Assembly (NCBI GenBank): GCA_030180135.1
Contig: CM058230.1
Coordinates: 16,989,082 to 17,053,081 of the forward strand
Length of the DNA stretch: 64,000 nucleotides
Origin: Orychophragmus violaceus
Taxonomy: Eukaryota > Streptophyta > Magnoliopsida > Brassicales > Brassicaceae
Reading direction: 5' to 3'
The translations under genes were made by a program, and so were the position numbers. Positions 12,066-22,434 of the stretch are shown one piece after another; the stretch's first letter is position 1; each line of letters opens with the position of its first letter. Below the pieces are notes generated by a model. The model was not told where the DNA came from and made no database searches. It saw nothing but the letters and a program-made list of their open reading frames with translations.

Positions 12066-12286
12066 CTCTTAGAGTCTTCGATAGGACCGAACTTAGGGTT
12101 TTACTAGAAATTTTTCTTTTTGTTTTTGTTTGTTTTTGTTTTGTTTTTTTATTTTACTAACTTTTTCTCTGATTCTCTCTGTCGCAGGTACGAATTTCGC
12201 CTTGCGTCGATCGTTGCATCCCTTGCGTCGATCGTCACTAGGTGATTCTGAGATTGAATCGATCGTTGCACTGATAGCATCGATCG

Positions 12287-14788
12287 TTGCTGGACGATTA
12301 CAGACAGTTTATGCCAACGCAGAAAACTCGAAGTAATCCGAACTCGAGCTTGCTTAATCTCGGACTAGAGGAACTTGGACGTCTAGAGAGGACTATCAGA
12401 AGAGAAAAGAGAGAGAGAATGGTTCGAGAACGTCTGATCTTGATACCAGATGCTGAAGGTACCCTGAGGGACCAAGATAACAACCCATACAATGCTGCTG
12501 GGCATCGGGTTGATGCTGAAGGGAATGTCATCCCTGATCCTCCTGAGCAACAGCAACGGGAGCTGAACCAAAACCAGGGTCAAGGACAGGCCCAAGGTAG
12601 AGAGATGGTGGTTCATGAGAGGACACTAGATGATTACAACAGACCTGATGAGTTTCATGCAAAACGAGCAGCTCTAGTGCTTCCTGCTTTTGAGAGGAAT
12701 GATTTTGAGGTAAAGACCATCTACTACCAGCTGATGAGACAGATTGCTTTTCATGGTCTTCAAGCAGAGCAGCCTATGGATCACATTGACAAGTTTGAGG
12801 ACATAGTCACTGGTATGAAGTATGAAGGAGTATGCCCGGACTATCTGTTCCTTAAGCTATTTCCGCACAGTCTTGCTGGAGACGCTAGTGCATGGCTGAG
12901 ACAACTGGCACCTGGTCAGTATACTACTTGGGCAGCCTTAAAGAGTGAGTTCCTGCGTCACTTTTATGATGATGCACGCTCGGATCAGTCCAGACAGGAC
13001 ATACTCACCTTTTCCCAAGGAGCTGTGGAGCCCTTGAAGACTGCCTGGATGAGATTTAAGCAGTATCAGCGTGACTGTCCACACCATGGATTCACAGAAG
13101 TACAGCTGATTGGTATTTTCTTCAGAGGCATAGACCTCCCTTATCAGACTGCGCTGGATAATTCCAGTAATGCTAATTTCAACACCAGGACTCCTACACA
13201 AGCTAAGCAGTTGATTGAGAACCTGATTGGCAGCAACAGTTGCAAGACAATGGATGAAAGGAGGAAGAAATCTGGTGGAACTGTAGAGAATTCTGATATA
13301 GCTAATATAAGATCCAGATTGGACACAGTCTACAATCTCCTGACTAGTAAGAAAGCTGTCCACTTTGCCCAAGATGTAGAGGTGATTCAGACTGAGGAGG
13401 AAACTCAGGAAGAAGATGTGAATTTCATAGGAGGTTCTGGTTTCCAAGGTAATAGATTTGGTAATCAACAGGGGAACAGATTCTCCAATGGTGGACAGAC
13501 TGGTGGTTTTCAGAAGACCTATGGACAAGGTACTCAGAGAACCTATGGATCTACATCCTATCAGACTCCTCCTGCGCCTACAGCCCATGAGAGCAAAATG
13601 GAGGCTATGATGGAACAACTGATTGAGAGTCAGACCAAGATTTCTGTGGACTGCAACAAGAAGTTGGACGCTGTCTATGAAGACCTCAATGGGAAATTTG
13701 AGTCTCTGAGCACTCACATGAAGCAGTTGGACACTCAGGTGAACCAGATGTCCAGCTCACTGAAGGGAAAAGGAGTGGCAGACACTCATGTTAAGGCCTG
13801 GTCTGTGTACATTAATGATGGATCTCACCTAGGTGAAAGATTTGAGCTAAGTACAGCTGAGTTGGTGACAGAACAGGAATTTTCGGATATTTGTGAAAAA
13901 CTCTCGGGTGAAATCTGCTGCAGTGCGTCGATCGATGCAACATCTGTGCCGATCGATACACCTGTCGGGATGGCAACGATTAGGCAAGAGATTGAAGAGC
14001 TGAAGAAATTAGAAGGGATTGGTGAAGAATTGGAAGAAATTCCAACTTCTGATGATCCACCTTATCATCCATGTGTGCAAAGGTACCTGAACAAGATGTT
14101 GCCCCTGGATGATGATCTGAAAGACTGGGTGATAATAGTTCCTCAGCATATTAGTGATGTTCTGCTAACTAAGGTCCCGAAGAAGCTATCTGATCCTGGA
14201 GTCTTTGTGCTGGACTGTTCTATCTTTGAGGATAGCTTTAGGCGTTCTCTGTGTGATTTAGGAGCTGATGGAAGTTTGATGCCTTACTCTGTGGCAGAGA
14301 AGCTGGGTATGCTGGATTTTACTCCTACTAGGACTTCTCTTGTCCTAGCTGATCAGTCCATACGAGTTCCTGAAGGACTCCTTATGGACATTCCGGTGAG
14401 AGTTGGAAACTACTTAGTTCCAACGGACTTCCTTGTGCTGAGATATGACTGTGATCCGGATGAAGCATTATTGCTTGGGAGACCCTTTTTGGCTACAGCA
14501 GGAGCGTTGATTGATGTTAGGAACAGCTTGATAGACCTCCATCTGGGAGATGAACCACTGCACTATGAGATGGATAAGCTGCGAAAGCCACTGATAGATG
14601 GGCAGACATTCACCATAAGGGACGCAGATTTTGAGCAGCCTGATCATACCATGGTTATAGATCCTGGAGCACATTTCGCTCCATCTTTTCTTGGACATGA
14701 GCATTCCGCAACAGCCTACTCACCACCTTGGATGAGGAGACTTGAACAGAGACAGAAAAAGTCTCTGTCAGGACCTCCTGGTACTTGA
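12287..14788 (+). CDS. Gag-protease polyprotein of element C
   Basis: This is an 833-codon open frame. The first ATG is at 12287, but the ATG at 12311 (MPTQKTRSN) is more like other Athila Gag starts. The retrotransposon gag domain lies about residues 130-310 (IAFHGLQAEQPMDHIDKFED, then LAGDASAWLRQLAPGQ). A Q/G/N-rich stretch (about 385-440) stands where zinc knuckles would be expected, and I see no CCHC motif. The C-terminal third is a retropepsin-like domain with DLGA at residue 657 (CDLGAD) and a later LLLGRPFL strand typical of Athila proteases. The ORF is uninterrupted. Nothing resembling polymerase follows. It probably forms particles and processes itself, with reverse transcription supplied in trans; this is inference. 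Residues about 548-562 are encoded by the same TCGATCG-type repeat seen elsewhere in this element. Confidence 0.88.
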   Translation: MLDDYRQFMPTQKTRSNPNSSLLNLGLEELGRLERTIRREKRERMVRERLILIPDAEGTLRDQDNNPYNAAGHRVDAEGNVIPDPPEQQQRELNQNQGQGQAQGREMVVHERTLDDYNRPDEFHAKRAALVLPAFERNDFEVKTIYYQLMRQIAFHGLQAEQPMDHIDKFEDIVTGMKYEGVCPDYLFLKLFPHSLAGDASAWLRQLAPGQYTTWAALKSEFLRHFYDDARSDQSRQDILTFSQGAVEPLKTAWMRFKQYQRDCPHHGFTEVQLIGIFFRGIDLPYQTALDNSSNANFNTRTPTQAKQLIENLIGSNSCKTMDERRKKSGGTVENSDIANIRSRLDTVYNLLTSKKAVHFAQDVEVIQTEEETQEEDVNFIGGSGFQGNRFGNQQGNRFSNGGQTGGFQKTYGQGTQRTYGSTSYQTPPAPTAHESKMEAMMEQLIESQTKISVDCNKKLDAVYEDLNGKFESLSTHMKQLDTQVNQMSSSLKGKGVADTHVKAWSVYINDGSHLGERFELSTAELVTEQEFSDICEKLSGEICCSASIDATSVPIDTPVGMATIRQEIEELKKLEGIGEELEEIPTSDDPPYHPCVQRYLNKMLPLDDDLKDWVIIVPQHISDVLLTKVPKKLSDPGVFVLDCSIFEDSFRRSLCDLGADGSLMPYSVAEKLGMLDFTPTRTSLVLADQSIRVPEGLLMDIPVRVGNYLVPTDFLVLRYDCDPDEALLLGRPFLATAGALIDVRNSLIDLHLGDEPLHYEMDKLRKPLIDGQTFTIRDADFEQPDHTMVIDPGAHFAPSFLGHEHSATAYSPPWMRRLEQRQKKSLSGPPGT

Positions 14789-16149
14789 AAATTCCCATCC
14801 GTCCGGTCAAGCTATTGACCTTAAACAAGCGCTGGGTGGGAGGCAACCCACCATTAGGTACTGGTGTTTTTCTACTTAATTTTTGGTGTTTTTGTTAGGA
14901 TTTTACGTTTGTTTTTGTTTCTGGTAAGTTTATGTTTGCAGGTCTCGGTTAAATCGCAGTGCAACGATCGACGCACTTCTGTGTCGATCGGCACAACACG
15001 AAAGGAATCGCATTGCAGCGATCGTTGCGGTCCTGAGCAACGATCGACTATACACGAAAATCGCCAAGTAACGGTCGATGCACTTAGTGCATCGGTCGAT
15101 GCCTGAGCGACAGAGGTAACCCGACAGACATAATTTCACCTTTTCAATTTTTTATTTTCTTTTTACTGATCCTTCGCTGGACACTACTGGGGACAGTGTG
15201 TCTTAAGTGTGGGGGAGGTGCTACTGACTTTTGTTTTCTGTTTTCTTAAGAGTCAGTCCGTTTTTCAAAATTTTTTGTTTTATTGAGTCAAAATTGTTTA
15301 AGTAACAAACTATGATTTTCTGAGAAGATTTACAAGACTTGCAGGAACTTAAGTAACCATTGGGATGAAGTTGCAGGATCTATCTCTGACTATTAGAAAA
15401 CCCCATCACAGATCAACCTACTGGGAACACCCACATCACTTCAGGTATCAGAGGATCCTTTTACTGACTTCAATTTAATACTGACTTAGATTTCTCACCT
15501 AAGGGCTTGGTATACTTTGTGTCGGATTCCCTTGTTAGTTCTGACACAGCCTGTCAACCTATCCTATTTAGTTCCCTTCTCCCCTTCTGTAAAGTAAAAA
15601 AAAAAAAAAAATATAATAAACTGAGGATGAGTTAGTAACTCCGAAGTGGTCATGGGAATAGTAGCAAACACTATTATCTCTCATGTGATCCATGGAATGT
15701 GTCCAAAGTACACCCCATAACGGGAAGAACACTGATAAAAAAAAAAAATGATACCCAGTGGGGAAAAATCAGTTGTTAAAGAAGGGAAAGAGAAGAAAGG
15801 GACTAGAGAAAGATAGTATGGTGGTCTAGAGCTGATAAGGTAAGAATCCATGTGCCCTTTGATCGATAATCCTTAGGTGAGACCGCACTTAAATACTTGC
15901 AGAAGTCAGTAGGGAGAATTTGAATGCTTGAATGTGATTGTGGAGTTTACCTAGGACAGTTGCTAAGTGTGGGGGAAGTACATTGTGGTCTTGATATCCT
16001 GTGATTGATTCTTGCAGTGGTTTACTAAGGGGAATCTGAGTATTGTAGCTTCTAGGATGAAATGAGTTTCTGAAAGTTTTCAAACCTCTTCACCAAGCTT
16101 TAGTTCTATGTTTTGCTTGAGGGCAAGCAAAGGCTAAGTGTGGGGGAGT
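14789..16149 (+). other. Element C 3' internal non-coding region with polypurine tract
   Basis: No coding frame is visible. It holds a hairpin (GGTGGG...CCCACC, 14835-14852) after AAGCGC, a motif shared with element B; a block of TCGATCG/TCGGTCGA motifs at 14950-15110; an A16-type run near 15596-15611; and three copies of AAGTGTGGGGGA (15205, 15965, 16136). The last abuts the 3' LTR and is the functional polypurine tract. Confidence 0.75.
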
Positions 16150-17349
16150 TGATATATCATGGTTTTTACCCATTTTAGACCATGATATAGATGTGTTTTT
16201 AGTGTCTTTTGTCTTTGTTTAGAGTCTTTTATAGGTTTAATCAGGTTTGGAGCTAATTGGAGATATTTGGAGCATTTTGGGACTTTTGGGACGTTTTGGC
16301 CGAGAGCTTAACTCACTGTCCGATTTATTGATCATGCATCGACCGACACACCTTGTGCATCGGTCGACACACTAGCGAGATGGGCCGTACACGTCGGTTT
16401 AATGAAGATATGAAGATTTGCAAAGAAGCCCAAGATAGTTCCAGTATTTACACAGAATCCCCAGCCGAGATTAGGCCTATATATAGAGGATTTTGGTGTT
16501 TATTTTACTTACGCTTTCATAATTAAGAGCAGAGGATTTTTAGAGATTTTGGGGCTGATCTGAACCTATTACTTCATCTGTATTTGGAGAAGATTTCGAA
16601 ACCCTTTTACTATTATTCTTTTATGCAATTTATTCATTCTATGATTATGTTTTCATTATCTATGTCTGAGTAGATTCCTTGTTAGGTTTAGGGTTTCTCA
16701 CATAGGATTTCATGACTTGCTAGACTTGTTCAAATTCAGTTAAGGATTCATAACTATATCTGTTCTTCAATTTAATTGTGCTTAAAGCTAGTTCTAACCT
16801 GATCAATTAGAATCTAGATCTTAGGTTGCTAAATACGTCACGGAAGTGGGGTTTAGGAATCTGAACTAATTAAATTGGGCAATTAAACTTTGCGCAAACG
16901 GAAGTTTGGTTTAGGATAATTGTGAACATATCAAACTTGGGATTAATGCTAGTTTAATATGTTAGTTCTCGCAAACGAAAGTTTGGTTTGCTGCACTTAG
17001 GCTTAGAGAATTATCGCAAAGGAATTTGGTTAATTCTATATCTGTGTTTTGAGTTCTAGAACTGTGCTTAATTAGATCATTGCTGAATGAACTGTCTGCT
17101 TGTCTGATTTCCTGAGAATACCCTAGGCTTGACGCTTTTAATTATTTGCTTCCACAACCGTTAATCTCTGCTACTGATTTACTTTCTCGCACCGCTTTTA
17201 AATCAATCACATTGCTTATTTATAGTATTAGTCTCTACTGTTCTGATCTATTGAGACCAAGTGTCCCTCTGGATTCGATAACCCTATATACTACTTTGAC
17301 ATTGCTGTTCACTTGCAGTTTAGTATAGGGATAAACTTTGAGCCTATCA
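16150..17349 (+). repeat. 3' LTR of element C
   Basis: It has the same length and ends as the 5' LTR, directly follows the polypurine tract, and is followed by the AAAGC target duplication. Confidence 0.92.
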
Positions 17350-17354
17350 AAAGC

Positions 17355-18669
17355 TAAACAAGGAAAATAACTAAACAAGAGATAATCAAGATTAAGAGGA
17401 AAGGTCCATAGGTTAAGGTCAAAGGATAGGGATGACTTGGGACAATCTAGAATGCTAATACACACTTCAATGAAGCTAATCTCCTAGCAAGGAACACAAA
17501 TAGTCGACTAATCCAATGTCTTGGTACTAATCATTTTCCTTAATCATAACTCAAGAACAAACTCTTATTTGTGAACTAAGACTAGAAAAGCATTAAGATC
17601 AAATTCCATTTAGCTAATAATCACTCTAAACATTCATTCTCATGAGCTAGAATATGAAAATCCTATCAAAGCTAAAACAGGCATTTCATCGAACACATGG
17701 TGAGCAACAAAACCATAACATCATAATCAACATGATCAAGGCTAATTAAGCATTAAGAACACTAAGAGATAAGAGATTATAGATAGATAAGCCCTAAGCA
17801 TTCATCAATCATCCCAATCACCCTAATCCTACCTAACCCATAAACCTTGAATGAAACTACTCACTAATCATGCTAAGTTCAACAAAATCCATGAGAATAG
17901 TGTTAAACATGATGATTATCTAAAGATTAAAAGAAGAAGAGAAGAAATCAACAAAAAAATAACTCTTAGATTAACCAAAGATTCAAACTTGTCTTCCAAA
18001 AGGGTTTTGAAACAAAACAAGCTTAAGAGAGAGTAAAATGAGGGTTTTTGGCTTATAAATGAACAGTGTTCGGAACCGGGTCAACTCGGAACAAATCGGG
18101 TATTGATCCGGTTCAAGCTGGTTTGTGTAGGCTTCATCCGACGGTGATGGTCCGGTGAAGGCGTCCGGTGTTGTAACATCCGACTGTGGTCGTCCATTTT
18201 TGGTGGTCCGGTGTGAAACCATCAGATTGGTCCTGCCCGGTGTTGTGGTCCATGGAAGTTACGGCTAAAAGTCAAGTTGATGCTTGGAGATAATATGGGG
18301 TGAGGAGCATCCGGTGTAGCCGTCCGGTGGAGTGACATCCGACTGACCATGTCCAGTGAAGTGACCCGGTGTAGTGACATCCGACTGAGTGTGTCCGGTG
18401 AAATGACCCGGTGGAATGTTCACTTGTCCCTTTTAGCTCTTTTTGATCATCCAAGTCCAATGTCATCACTCCTATACTCTAGCAACTCCCATAACCTGTA
18501 TAGAGGCAAAGAAATACTCCAAAAAGACACAAGAAATGCAAATCTTAACTCTAAACTCACTAAGACTTCTAAATGCATCAAAACTAAGAAACTAACAAGA
18601 TTGAACGTAAAATTGAATCAAAACATGAACTCAACATATGCCTAAATGCATGAAAATGCATGAATATCA
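17355..18669 (-). repeat. 5' LTR of element B copy 1, part 2
   Basis: It resumes the sequence interrupted at 10841 (compare 43224-44543) and ends GAATATCA. CACAC at 18670-18674 follows. It includes a block rich in CATCCGACTG and TCCGGTG repeats (about 18110-18410). The ORFs in it are chance frames. Confidence 0.9.
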
Positions 18670-18763
18670 CACACAGACTATATACTCAGAACCAATTAAC
18701 AAACTCAGACTTAGCAGACACATATATACACACTCGGACTTAGCAGCAATCAAGCATCAATAT
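18670..18763 (-). mobile_element. CACTA fragment flanking element B (copy 1)
   Basis: The run of ACTCAGACTTAGCAGACAC-like repeats matches 44544-44637 and the intron of the CACTA gene at about 63060-63152. Homology to the CACTA stops near GCATCAATAT. It is the stub of the CACTA in which element B inserted. Confidence 0.7.
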
Positions 18764-20463
18764 GCTTATAAGAAGAAATGAAGTAACTTGGCGTAACCAG
18801 GAAGAATGAGCCATGGTTACTCCAATCCACCCAAGCTTATGGTTGTGGATATCAATCTCTCTCAAAGGATCCAACAATACTATTCCGCGAAATTAGGTCC
18901 TATAAGAGGCCAAAAAAGTAGAGTTTGCTGATTTAAGGAGAGAGGAAACTTATGGGAAAAGCAAGTGGTTTGAATTTTGAACACCGGGAAATAAAAAGTC
19001 CCCCCCCCCTCTCTCTTTTTGTATAAGTTGATGGATGATTTCTGGCTATATGTTTTATGTTTAATTTATGTCTTTTCTTTTATAAAAGGTTGGTAACCAC
19101 ATAATGAAAGCATTAAGTGTTCCAATGGAGCTTCTTCCCTTTTGATATTTCGTGGCTAATAGCATAGATTGGAGTTTGGTCTATCTTATTCTTCATATGA
19201 GAGACAACTCCATGTGAGCTTGATCTTCTCTTCTTCATTATTGTCCAAACACCTAAACACAAAAGATCCTCATTTCTCTCTTTAGGAACAAGTTTTTATT
19301 CTCTTATTTTAATCTCTTTTCTATCAATCTAGTTACTGATTCTGATCATATTCTAGAGTACACAAACTCTTATTATGTTGTGTTACTCTAATTATTGGAT
19401 TCAGTCCCAAATAGATCTGATTGTTCATCTTTCCTTACAAAATCTATTTTCCCTTTATCTAAACACAAGAAACAACAAGTTCATAGCTATATTGTATCAT
19501 TTTGATCTCTTTGTGTGGTTCTGTTTGGGTTCATATTCTCTTGATTCCGAGTGTTATCTCTGAAATCCAACATCTCATTCTTAAGATTCATAATCCACAT
19601 TTGGTATGACAGGTTAATCTTTAAATCAGACTATCTAAAGGATGATTTCAGACTCGTGAGAGATTATGAGGTTAAGGTCCTGAACTTTCACAGTATTCAA
19701 AAAAAAAAAGAATAAAGATTCAGAGCTTCCTAAAATCTTCATGTTGTTTCTAAACTCAATAACTTGAAAAAGATGAGGAAGCAAGAGCTGATGAGGAAGC
19801 AGACAGCTATATTCCAATATTGGAATATCTTCCAATAACTTTAGAATATCTTCCTAAATTCCAATATAGTGTCGGAGTTCTTATTTTTGATTTTCCAACA
19901 CACAATTCAGATGTTCATGCATGAGTTTGATGATTCTAACAAAAAAAACAAAGTGCAAAGGAAATTTTCAGGGAAGAAAACGACGAAAAACGTAAAGAAG
20001 ACGAATTATCAGAGTTTGAGTCAATGAGAAGGGATTAATGAACGTTAAACGATCTAATAATCAAATAATAAAAAACTTGGAAAACCGATCAGTTTGCAGT
20101 GTCTAACCAAACCAAACCTAACAAAAACCAAACAAAATAATAATAATGGTAACCAAATGAGTTTATAGATGTAACGGAATCACCTAAACCTGGTTTGAGT
20201 CGTTTCAGTATTTTCATGTAAAGTTATTTCGTCCACTTTCAGTTGTGGATTATGTGTATATACTAACCATAGTTAAGATAATATTGAAAAACAATAAATG
20301 GTAAAAATAAAAGGAAGTAATATAAAGTAAATATATACATTATGGTTAAATTCCACACCATTCGAAATATAGAACCTATATAACATTTGGAATACTAGGA
20401 GAACTTAGTAATTTAAAAACAAAACTATAAAACCTGTGCAACAGTCACCACTTCAACGCCAGA
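18764..20463. repeat. MIR395 segmental duplication, copy 1, left flank (non-coding)
   Basis: It matches 44638-46088 and 57412-57475 at roughly 97-98% identity by eye. No gene is recognised. It contains a C10 run with CT repeats near 19000 and a stretch of about 75 bp near 19765-19840 absent from copy 2. Short ORFs are not conserved in any way that suggests coding. Confidence 0.75.
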
Positions 20464-20586
20464 ATGGCACCAAGAGTCCCCCCAAACACTTCAGTGTTGT
20501 ATACAAAAATCGACCAAACATTTAAGTAAATAAATGTGGTTTTTGAGTATTAACAATGAAGCGTTAAAGGGAACTCATGGGGACAT
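20464..20586 (-). ncRNA. MIR395: MIR395 precursor, b/c/f type (copy 1)
   Basis: The minus strand of 20474-20494 starts CTGAAGTGTTTGGGG and ends GGACTC, the exact 21-nt mature miR395b/c/f. The opposite arm near 20556-20576 (GAGTTCCC...TTCAT on the minus strand) pairs with it through Watson-Crick and G:U pairs with one clear mismatch, giving a plant-type hairpin with the mature on the 3' arm. miR395 is induced by sulfate starvation and targets ATP sulfurylase (APS) mRNAs and SULTR2;1. It is divergently arranged with the plus-strand MIR395 about 740 bp away. In Arabidopsis MIR395 genes also occur as clusters. Which Arabidopsis locus it corresponds to cannot be decided here. Confidence 0.93.
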
Positions 20587-20643
20587 TTGACTCTCTTTTT
20601 CTAGCTCTGTCCCTAATAAGCAACACTAGATGCATGCCTTACT

Positions 20644-20649
20644 TATATA
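20644..20649 (-). promoter_or_regulatory. Candidate TATA box of minus-strand MIR395, copy 1
   Basis: On the minus strand CAGATATATAAG lies about 60 bp upstream of the hairpin base, a normal spacing for a short MIR primary transcript. The corresponding site in copy 2 is altered. Confidence 0.5.
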
Positions 20650-21201
20650 TCTGTGCAAAGGGTCTCCAATTCTTTCTTTTCCAATAATAATCATATATTC
20701 GAATCATACAATTAAAGAACGTGTGAAATTTTGATTATGTGAAAAATGAATCGAGTCGAAATGTTGGGCCTCGTTAGATAATTGACCGAATAATTTTATT
20801 TTGTCCCTCACTGGCTTGAAACATTTTGAAACGACACAAGTATTTTTTGCATGGATTCTTCTACTGATATGAATTTTCTCCTTCTTTGATTTATTGCCAC
20901 CGTTTCTCAGATTAATGCTACTAACAAATATTCTCCATTTAATTTCCCATACAAAATGCGGCTAAACAATGTAGTGAGGACAAGCAAGACCGGTATGGAA
21001 ACTATAAGCATATAATGTCTAAAACAGAATCTCTACGTCTATGCATCCTTTATATCTTGTGAAAAGCCGTAAGGACCTTTCTTAAAAATGCTGATTCGAT
21101 TTACTCTTTCCTTTAACCCTAATTTGCGTCTACATTCAAAATGCTTTTCTTGGCCATCATCTACTATCTGTCTCTTTATCTCTTCCCTCTTAGCCTTTGA
21201 C
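20650..21201. promoter_or_regulatory. Shared divergent promoter region between the two MIR395 genes, copy 1
   Basis: About 550 bp separate the two outward-facing TATA boxes. It is non-coding and retained in copy 2, where it is split by a CACTA element. Sulfate-responsive elements bound by SLIM1/EIL3 would be expected here; I could not identify a full one by eye. Confidence 0.5.
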
Positions 21202-21209
21202 TATATATA
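21202..21209 (+). promoter_or_regulatory. Candidate TATA box of plus-strand MIR395, copy 1
   Basis: CTATATATAG is about 120 bp before the hairpin. ATGTATCT, an EIN3/EIL-type core, follows at 21213-21220. Both are retained in copy 2. Confidence 0.5.
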
Positions 21210-21324
21210 GACATGTATCTACTTCCATCTTCTAAACCTTATATCAATCTCTTGTACTCATATTGCTACCCATATCTACATGCAATGCAAATGTTTATAT
21301 ACAAAACAAGAATAAATATTTTTG

Positions 21325-21427
21325 GTTGGATGTCTCCTAGAGTTCCTCTGAACACTTCATTGGGGATACAATTTTTTTTTAATGATGATTACCCACTGAA
21401 GTGTTTGGGGGAACTCCCGGACCCAAC
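21325..21427 (+). ncRNA. MIR395: MIR395 precursor, a/d/e type (copy 1)
   Basis: Bases 21396-21416 start CTGAAGTGTTTGGGG and end GAACTC, matching miR395a/d/e (A at position 17 instead of G). The 5' arm at 21340-21360 (GAGTTCCTCTGAACACTTCA) is the star strand and pairs along almost the whole mature sequence; the stem extends several base pairs further on each side. Role and targets are as for the minus-strand gene. The overlapping 101-codon ORF (21213-21518) has no recognisable domain and is best explained as chance. Confidence 0.94.
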
Positions 21428-22434
21428 TCAATGGATTTCGACATGTCAAGTTGAGTTTTCGATTGGTACCAATAGATTTCAAACCAACTCACCCACAAAC
21501 AACCAGGTTAACACATAATCAAGCAAAAATTTACAAATGTCATGGGGTCAGCTGACCCCCTCCTTTCATATTGGCTCCACCACTGGGTCGATGCATGCAT
21601 ACATCATATATATAACCTTTTTAAAGTCGAATATGAGCTGTTTTATTCTTGTGTAGAATTTAATATGCTGTTGATTTTTTGCTGAACTAAATAATACCAA
21701 GTCGAAAATGTAAATCACATCTTCCAAGCGGCATTGAACTAGGAACATTGGAAACTCCCAATGCGACTAATTAAGACCATTCACTTGGTCATCACTCATC
21801 AGCATTCATCTTTGAACATTTTGCATCACTCAATTAACTTATGATAAACAAGTTGTTGACCACTTTCAGATCTTGTTCGTGTTTTTCTTTAGAATAGTTT
21901 TTATGTTTAAGCTGTAATTATAATATTTCGTTTTGTTATCATAATTATTAGGTTTAATATCTTTAATTTGTGGTGAAAAATATTTTAGTTATTTTTCAGT
22001 TCCACATCTAAACATTATTTTTTCATAGTTCTGCCCTTTCTTGTTTTTATATATCCACTTGAATTTTTTAAGACGACGTTCCATTGTAATTTTATTACTA
22101 TTTATGTAATCTAGTAATTTTTATTTACATTTTATTTATTTTTCATTTTCGATTCTGAATATTTTGTTTGATATAATCTAAAGATTATATAATTTGTTAT
22201 GCATGATGAATTGACAGTTTTTATAATACCGGAATTGATATATACGTATATAGTTATCGCTACAGTGATTTTAGTAGTGAGAATTATATCGGCCAATTTG
22301 GTAAATCGTTACATTTTATAGGTTTTAAATTTAGTAGTTATAAGAAAAATAATTGATATTACATATAAAGTAAATTAATATTAATGAATTTAAAAAAAAT
22401 AATATATATATATATATTTTAAATATTTAATTGG
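21428..22434. other. Downstream flank of MIR395 copy 1 and AT-rich spacer
   Basis: It is homologous to copy 2 up to 22081 (copy 2 has a deletion of about 290 bp, then jumps to CACTA sequence at 62413). It includes a perfect 16-bp palindrome GGGGTCAGCTGACCCC (21544-21559) that looks like a transposon remnant. From 22082 to 22434 it is AT-rich with no feature I recognise. Confidence 0.6.

Larger units (their letters stand above)
10842..17349 (+). mobile_element. Element C: complete gag-protease-only Athila-like LTR retrotransposon
   Basis: The element has two 1200-bp LTRs (10842-12041 and 16150-17349), perfect 5-bp target duplications AAAGC (10837-10841 and 17350-17354), a tRNA-Asp-type primer site and a polypurine tract. 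The uninterrupted target is seen at about 43217-43230. The 4.1-kb interior has one 833-codon gag-protease ORF and no reverse transcriptase or integrase, so it must move using enzymes from another element. The LTRs differ at about 14 sites (by eye, about 98.8% identity). Confidence 0.93.
9304..18669 (-). mobile_element. Element B copy 1: Athila-type LTR retrotransposon fragment, minus strand, with element C inside its LTR
   Basis: Minus-strand gag (9304-10507), tRNA-Asp-type primer site (10608-10620) and 5' LTR (10624-10841 plus 17355-18669) match the complete element at 28735-44543. The gag is cut at 9304 by element A, so the rest should lie left of the window. The LTR is split by element C. 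The right flank CACAC (18670-18674) equals the TSD of the complete copy, so this is a duplicate of the same insertion, not an independent one. Confidence 0.88.

Noticed and set aside
12938..13717. 259-codon minus-strand ORF
   Set aside because: It is antisense to the gag-protease ORF of element C and has no recognisable protein features.
18995..19020. C-run and CT repeat as a regulatory element
   Set aside because: Simple low-complexity sequence that varies in length between the duplicates.
21213..21518. 101-codon ORF over the MIR395 hairpin
   Set aside because: It overlaps the precursor and is explained by chance; I considered a miRNA-encoded peptide but see no upstream support.
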